Notes under the pieces: model-generated | Database searches by the model: none | What the model saw: the letters and a program-made list of their open reading frames with translations, nothing else | Told to the model about the DNA's origin: nothing | Part shown: in pieces, positions 15,401 through 18,062 of the stretch | Layout: every line of letters begins with the position of its first letter | Position numbering within the stretch: the stretch's first letter is position 1 | DNA from: Bacteroidota bacterium | GTDB lineage: Bacteria; Bacteroidota; Bacteroidia; JACCXN01 | Direction: 5' to 3' | Assembly (NCBI GenBank): GCA_013696965.1 | Contig: JACCXN010000085.1 | Span: forward strand, 1-18,062 | Length of the DNA stretch: 18,062 nt | Position numbers and translations under genes: made by a program

Positions 15401-17406
15401 ATGCTATGGGCTTTATAGGGGGCGGAAGGATATCTTCCATAGCACTTGATTATTCCACCGCCAACACTGCGGTAACAGGAATTGTTATTAAAATGGGCTG
15501 CACAAGTATGGTGGAATTTGCCAACACAGATTTTATCCAGGGCTTAGTAACTGTTAAAAACTCATTCAATCACACTCCTTCTGTTGGATGGAACACGTTT
15601 ACTTTTAACAATCCTTATCTATGGGATGGTATATCCAATCTAGTTGTTGAGTTCTGTGTGGATAATCTCCAGACCGGTACAGGCTCCAATGTAAGATATG
15701 GAAGTGTGGGCTTTTATGGTTGCAATTATCGCAATCTACTTAATATTGCAGGAGTTTGCTCGGAGTTAACAGGAATCAGGACTTTGCAAAGGCCAAATAT
15801 GCAATTTACCTTTTGCCAGGCAACTCCTGCAAGCTTTACCTATAACTGGACACCAACAACAGGTTTGAATAATCCAAACATTTCAAATCCAAGTTCTACT
15901 ATATACAACAACACAACCTACACTGTTAGTGTATCCGATGGCAGTTCATGCATGGGCAATGGTTCAATAAATGTTTCTATTGATAGTACTAACTATGTTA
16001 TAGCAACTCCTAATCCTTATACAACAGTATGTTCAGGAGATCTTGTACAATTAGGAACAAGTTTTTTTGGAACTCTTCCTCCGGTTTTTTTACCTTCCTG
16101 TGGTACAAATAACACACCCTGTTCACAAACTATTTATACTCAACAAGTAGGCTCAGGAACACTAAGTTCATCAATTTACTCACCTTTTTATGGAAGTTAT
16201 ACAGATACAAAATATCAATTTTTATTTTTAGCAGCCGATCTTAATGCTGCGGGAATTAATTCAGGAACAATTAGAGAGATTGCCTGGAATATTACAACCA
16301 AAAGCAGTACGGGACAATTTTCTAATTTCACAATTTCAATTGGATGCACCAATGCAGGCGGATTAAATACAACAACAGGCTGGTTGCCTACAACTCAGGT
16401 TTGGGGCGCCACTAATTATACCACAAATTTGGGCTTAAATAATTTCACTTTGACAAATACTTTTGATTGGGATGGTGTTTCAAACATTGTTATTCAAACT
16501 TGTTTTAATAATCCCAACTCTACAACTGTTGGTGCTGACGCTGTGCAGTATACCTCTGCTGTTGGTTATTTAGCAACAATGAGAAATTATAACAGCGCAA
16601 ATGGAACAAACGGATGTACTATGGCTCCTTCTTTCACGTCTACAACTCGCCCTAATATGCAGTTCACAGTTTGTCCTCCTCCTCCAGCTGCATTAACCTA
16701 CAACTGGTCACCTTCCGGAAGTGTTTCAAACAGCACTATTTCAAATCCAACTTCCAACCCTACAACACAAACTGCTTATGTGGTAACCGTAAGTGGTGGC
16801 AAGTGCACTGTAAGCGATACTACAGTAGTATATATGTGCAATGTACTACCAATAGAACTATTAGAATTTACAGGATTAGCTGAAGAAAAAGAAAATGTTT
16901 TAAAATGGATTACCTCCTCAGAAATCAACAATGACTATTTTATAATTGAAAAAACAATAAATGGAAAAGATTTTAATGATATTGGAAGAGTAAAAGGAAA
17001 TGGGAATAGTAGTATCTTACTTAGTTATACTTTTAATGATCAAACACCTGCAAATGGTAATAATTATTACAGGCTTAAACAAGTTGATTTTGATGGAAGT
17101 TTTAAGTATAGCGAATTAATATTAATACACAGGGAAATTAAAAACACCTATCTGGTTCATTTATATCCTAATCCATTTAACGATATAATAACTTTAGAAA
17201 TACAGGCTTCTGTTGAAGAGAACATTAGGATAGAATTATATGATAAATTGGGAAGCTTGGTAAAGACTATACCATCTACACTTGCTCCGGGACTGAATGT
17301 ATTAAATACAAATATTGCAGAGCTTTCATCAGGTGTTTATTCATTAGTAATAAAATACAATTCGTATTCAAATTCAGAAGTTAAAAGGATTGTTAAACTA
17401 AAATGA
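12406..17406 (+). CDS. Giant secreted multidomain protein with T9SS C-terminal sorting domain
   Basis: The 1666-residue protein starts with a signal peptide (hydrophobic LTIILIIFILI, likely cut near TKA/THI at 23-24). An N-terminal domain typical of large Bacteroidota surface proteins follows (THISGGDITYECIG, then FRDCSG). Six W-repeats (Trp at 432, 515, 792, 872, 1148, 1434) share WTPxxGLSNPNIxNPxAxPxxTTTY, resembling PKD/Ig-like units. Three ~190-residue modules lie at 592-781, 949-1137 and 1232-1423, each with TFNNPYLWDGISN-like and RPNMQF blocks; these look like beta-sandwich domains. At about 1481-1578 is an LPIELLEFTG ... YYRLKQVDFDG domain. The end, from YPNPFND at 1587 to KRIVKLK, is a type A T9SS sorting signal. 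The protein should cross the outer membrane by T9SS and be surface-bound or released. A role in adhesion or matrix is inferred; no catalytic motif was seen. Confidence 0.93.
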   Translation: MKILYKLTIILIIFILIPTYTKATHISGGDITYECIGPNQYFITLKLFRDCSGTTMSSTSSIAFTNSCGLANPSLTLNLQDPATNANCAGTVQSCATEISQLCPTQISNSTCNGGTLPGMQLYTYTGVVTLPGVCNTWTLNYGLCCRNPAVNITTATSYNYHVQTTMNTASEACNNSPKFTSQPIPYVCAGQVVNYNYGVVETDGDSLVYSLVEGLQNATTPLPYAAGYTGTVPIPGITINAQTGQISFTPSTIGNFVVAIKVQEYRNGVLIGTTMRDIQFVVQSCSNTVPNASGGAIYNLTGSAVQTGNFTLDLCEGDNFTFNASFTDPNSTDILTLISNITSVLPGAIFSYSGSNPATATVSWLAPGGTAGTNTAFSITVNDGACPVPGTQTVIYDINVLAGTFAGPDLYYCPVGGPVQLQVSGGSVFSWSPAAGLSCTNCPNPLASPSVTTTYVVTSDLSSVSCRVTDTVTVQVVPDFSLVMNPTSANICKYGSVQLNATTQALYAPYIYSWTPATGLSNPNISNPIASPLVTTTYTLSATSSTGCTRQQSVTVNIVGIAPKVLVSAIDSTICNGALTQLNTTIYPDACTTTTLACSSPAQTGTIGTGTSTSTTYGPHYFFTTSAYSNRKQFIFLKSELDAMGFIGGGRISSLALDYSTANTEATGIVIKMGCTSMVEFANTDFIQGLVTVKNSFNHTPSVGWNTFTFNNPYLWDGISNLVVEFCVNDLQTGTGSSVRYGSSGFNSTNYRNLFNVSGVCSELTGSLTFQRPNMQFSYCLATPASLTYNWTPTTGLSNPNIANPLASPTSTTTYMLNVSDGVCIGSDNIEITVVPDFPLSINSDTTVCMNNPVTLVPNASPAYGPYTYSWSPFAGLSNPNIENPIATPTATTTYTASVSSAAGCVKTISITIIINGIAPKVAPIASDTSVCPGVANQLNTLVYPGLCTTTTLACSNPAQTGTIGTGTFATTTYGPHYLSTSAYSNRKQYIFLKSELDAMGFIGGGRISSIALDYSTANTAVTGIVIKMGCTSMVEFANTDFIQGLVTVKNSFNHTPSVGWNTFTFNNPYLWDGISNLVVEFCVDNLQTGTGSNVRYGSVGFYGCNYRNLLNIAGVCSELTGIRTLQRPNMQFTFCQATPASFTYNWTPTTGLNNPNISNPSSTIYNNTTYTVSVSDGSSCMGNGSINVSIDSTNYVIATPNPYTTVCSGDLVQLGTSFFGTLPPVFLPSCGTNNTPCSQTIYTQQVGSGTLSSSIYSPFYGSYTDTKYQFLFLAADLNAAGINSGTIREIAWNITTKSSTGQFSNFTISIGCTNAGGLNTTTGWLPTTQVWGATNYTTNLGLNNFTLTNTFDWDGVSNIVIQTCFNNPNSTTVGADAVQYTSAVGYLATMRNYNSANGTNGCTMAPSFTSTTRPNMQFTVCPPPPAALTYNWSPSGSVSNSTISNPTSNPTTQTAYVVTVSGGKCTVSDTTVVYMCNVLPIELLEFTGLAEEKENVLKWITSSEINNDYFIIEKTINGKDFNDIGRVKGNGNSSILLSYTFNDQTPANGNNYYRLKQVDFDGSFKYSELILIHREIKNTYLVHLYPNPFNDIITLEIQASVEENIRIELYDKLGSLVKTIPSTLAPGLNVLNTNIAELSSGVYSLVIKYNSYSNSEVKRIVKLK
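14167..14822 (+). repeat. Long direct repeat, copy 1 (module 1)
   Basis: This matches 15238-15890 at the DNA level. The offset is 1071 bases at the left and 1068 after a one-codon indel (FFTT versus LST after PHY). Bases 14413-14503 are identical in both copies for 91 nt, and the next 130 bases differ at only about eight positions. It encodes module 1 and the start of W-repeat 3. Confidence 0.9.
15238..15890 (+). repeat. Long direct repeat, copy 2 (module 2)
   Basis: This is the second copy of the repeat at 14167-14822 and encodes module 2 and the start of W-repeat 5. Upstream of 15238 similarity to the equivalent region before copy 1 drops sharply at DNA level, although the protein is still recognisably homologous (shared GIAPKV). 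Confidence 0.9.
16099..16674 (+). repeat. Diverged third copy of the module
   Basis: Residues 1232-1423 keep the module framework: a starting Cys, IYTQQVGSGT, KYQFLFLAADLNAAGINSGT, IGCTNAG, LNNFTLTNTFDWDGVSN, and RPNMQFTVC at the end. The DNA no longer aligns closely with copies 1 and 2. It is older than the duplication or conversion that made those two alike. Confidence 0.8.
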
Positions 17407-17442
17407 TTGTGTTTTTATTAAAATCCTAAAATTTAATTTGTA

Positions 17443-17479
17443 TTAAAAAACACTTTTTTTTCATTTGAATTAAAAGTGT
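17443..17479. terminator. Hairpin after the giant gene
   Basis: ACACTTTT at 17450-17457 pairs with AAAAGTGT at 17472-17479 around a 14-nt loop. On the minus strand the stem is followed by a T tract (the A run at about 17445-17450), the classic arrangement for transcripts coming from the right. For the plus-strand gene ending at 17406 it lacks a T tail and is a weaker candidate. Confidence 0.5.
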
Positions 17480-17623
17480 AATACCGGATTAAAGGTCCAA
17501 GCTCAAATAATGGACGATCAGATAAGAGTAACCGCAAAAAAAATTGACGATCTACAGACTATTATGTCCCTTTGTAGAAGTGGTGATTTTGAAGTGCCAC
17601 TTCAGTATATTAATATGAAATAG
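17480..17623 (+). pseudogene. yajQ: C-terminal fragment of YajQ (DUF520)
   Basis: The plus frame reads [19 protein letters not shown], then [20 protein letters not shown], then QYINMK and a TAG at 17621-17623. This is the C-terminal part of YajQ-family nucleotide-binding proteins, which end in KVQAxIxxDxVRVTGKKxDDLQ ... PLQFxNxx. Full YajQ is about 160 residues; only about 47 codons remain. An in-frame TAA lies at 17471-17473, inside the hairpin just upstream. No ATG context or promoter supports use of the internal Met at 17510 as a start. The fragment therefore looks like a relic of deletion or rearrangement. The C-terminal residues are intact, so the loss may be recent. Confidence 0.78.
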
Positions 17624-17668
17624 CCATGCACCGAACAATGCACAAACACTAATGAATATAACCAGGCT

Positions 17669-17686
17669 ATCCCGATAAATCGGGAT
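17669..17686. repeat. Short palindrome ATCCCGAT-AA-ATCGGGAT
   Basis: Two perfect 8-bp arms surround an AA loop. Fourteen bases of its reverse complement (CGATTTATCGGGAT) also occur in a variable stem of rnpB at 7911-7924. Similar CCCGAT...ATCGGG palindromes are, from memory, scattered through many Bacteroidota genomes, so this is probably a dispersed intergenic repeat. Confidence 0.65.
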
Positions 17687-17726
17687 GACTATTAAAAAAC
17701 AAATTATACACATATGAAATCCTAAA

Positions 17727-18062
17727 TTAAAAAGGATTTGTAGCCCAAACAGAAACTTCAGGAATAAAGCCTCTATTGTCCATTTCAAGTGTTGATTTAA
17801 TGGTATGAGCAATTTCATTTCCGGTTAACTTATTGGATTCTTCGGCATTTTCTTCTCCTGAAGAGGTTCCAAAAAAGAATCTATCAATGTTAAAGTAAAA
17901 GAAGGGGTAAATTCAAGCTTTATTTCTAGTAATGTCGGATCAAGCGGAAAAGTTGGGGGGAATGAACAAAAATCATTTCTTTGCAAAAAATATTCTACGT
18001 GCAAAGAGATGAAAACCACAGCTTGGCAAACTTGATTTTGCCAGAAGGGATCTTGGAATTTT
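17727..18062 (-). pseudogene. 3' part of an unidentified gene with an apparent frameshift (partial)
   Basis: One minus-strand frame is open from the window edge (18062) to about 17871 and includes FPLDPTLLEIKLEFTPSF. A second frame carries coding-like sequence from 17870 to the TAA at 17729-17727: GTSSGEENAEESNKLTGNE, then IAHTIKSTLEMDNRG, then VSVWATNPF. The two join if one extra T is placed in the T6 tract (A6 at 17871-17876 on the plus strand), giving LIDSFFGTSSGEEN. The break is either a real one-base deletion or a sequencing error. The upstream part is outside the window. I do not recognise the family; the alternating hydrophobic pattern would suit a beta-rich protein. Confidence 0.5.

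Larger units (their letters stand above)
13690..16800 (+). repeat. Six ~38-codon W-P-G-L-S-N-P repeats in the secreted protein gene
   Basis: Copies centre on Trp codons at 13699, 13948, 14779, 15019, 15847 and 16705. All share YxWxP, followed in most by GLSNPNI and xNPxASP, then TTTY, and each ends with a Cys about 35 residues after the Trp. Spacing shows a larger unit: copies 1 and 3 are 360 residues apart, 2 and 4 are 357 apart, 3 and 5 are 356 apart, but 5 and 6 only 286. The pattern is therefore W-W-module, W-W-module, W-module, W. Confidence 0.88.

Noticed and set aside
13690-16800. Repeats considered as a CRISPR or tandem-repeat array
   Set aside because: The units are coding, in frame, diverged and of protein-domain size, with no spacer pattern.
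17552-17818. Minus-strand 88-codon ORF
   Set aside because: It runs across the short palindrome, the yajQ fragment and the better-supported frame ending at 17727, so it is probably chance.

Overview
The window looks like chromosomal DNA from a member of the Bacteroidota. It is AT-rich and lacks strong Shine-Dalgarno sequences. Several genes are preceded by the Bacteroidota-type -7 element TAnnTTTG. One gene encodes a very large secreted protein with a C-terminal type IX secretion (T9SS) sorting domain, and several products have Bacteroidota-specific architectures. No phage, CRISPR array, defence island or tRNA was seen.

Layout. Bases 1-294 are mobile-element debris: a possible IS21-like terminus, with two 18-bp direct repeats and a 42-bp perfect palindrome, abuts the last 31 codons or so of an IS5/IS4-type DDE transposase. 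Bases 295-3752 (minus strand) hold a tight three-gene cluster: lolD-like ABC ATPase, LTA-synthase-like membrane phosphotransferase, and YegS/DagK-type lipid kinase (GTG start, 4-nt overlap). This suggests a cell-envelope lipid operon. On the plus strand follow sucC (TCA cycle) with a clear promoter, and a three-His-box fatty acid desaturase that ends at a strong terminator shared with a convergent Nudix hydrolase. Next come a short DUF2027-like/Smr protein, the RNase P RNA gene rnpB, and a DEAD-box RNA helicase with a DbpA-like RNA-binding domain and a Gly/Ser-rich tail. A 379-base spacer with one hairpin separates these from a minus-strand 505-residue helical protein of unknown function.

Bases 12406-17406 encode a 1666-residue secreted multidomain protein: signal peptide, N-terminal Cys-containing domain, six W-P-G-L-S-N-P repeats, three copies of a ~190-residue module, and a T9SS sorting tail. 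Its internal repeats are nested. Modules 1 and 2 are nearly identical in DNA over about 650 bases, while the neighbouring repeats have diverged.

The last 650 bases are degraded. They hold a C-terminal fragment of yajQ (DUF520), a dispersed-looking palindrome whose sequence recurs inside a variable stem of rnpB, and the end of an unidentified minus-strand gene with an apparent one-base frameshift at a T6 tract.

Most of the window is housekeeping and envelope genes. I did not find a convincing new multi-gene system. The most interesting items are the repeat structure of the giant secreted protein, the gene relics at both ends, the Nudix box lacking its first glutamate, and the palindrome shared with rnpB.
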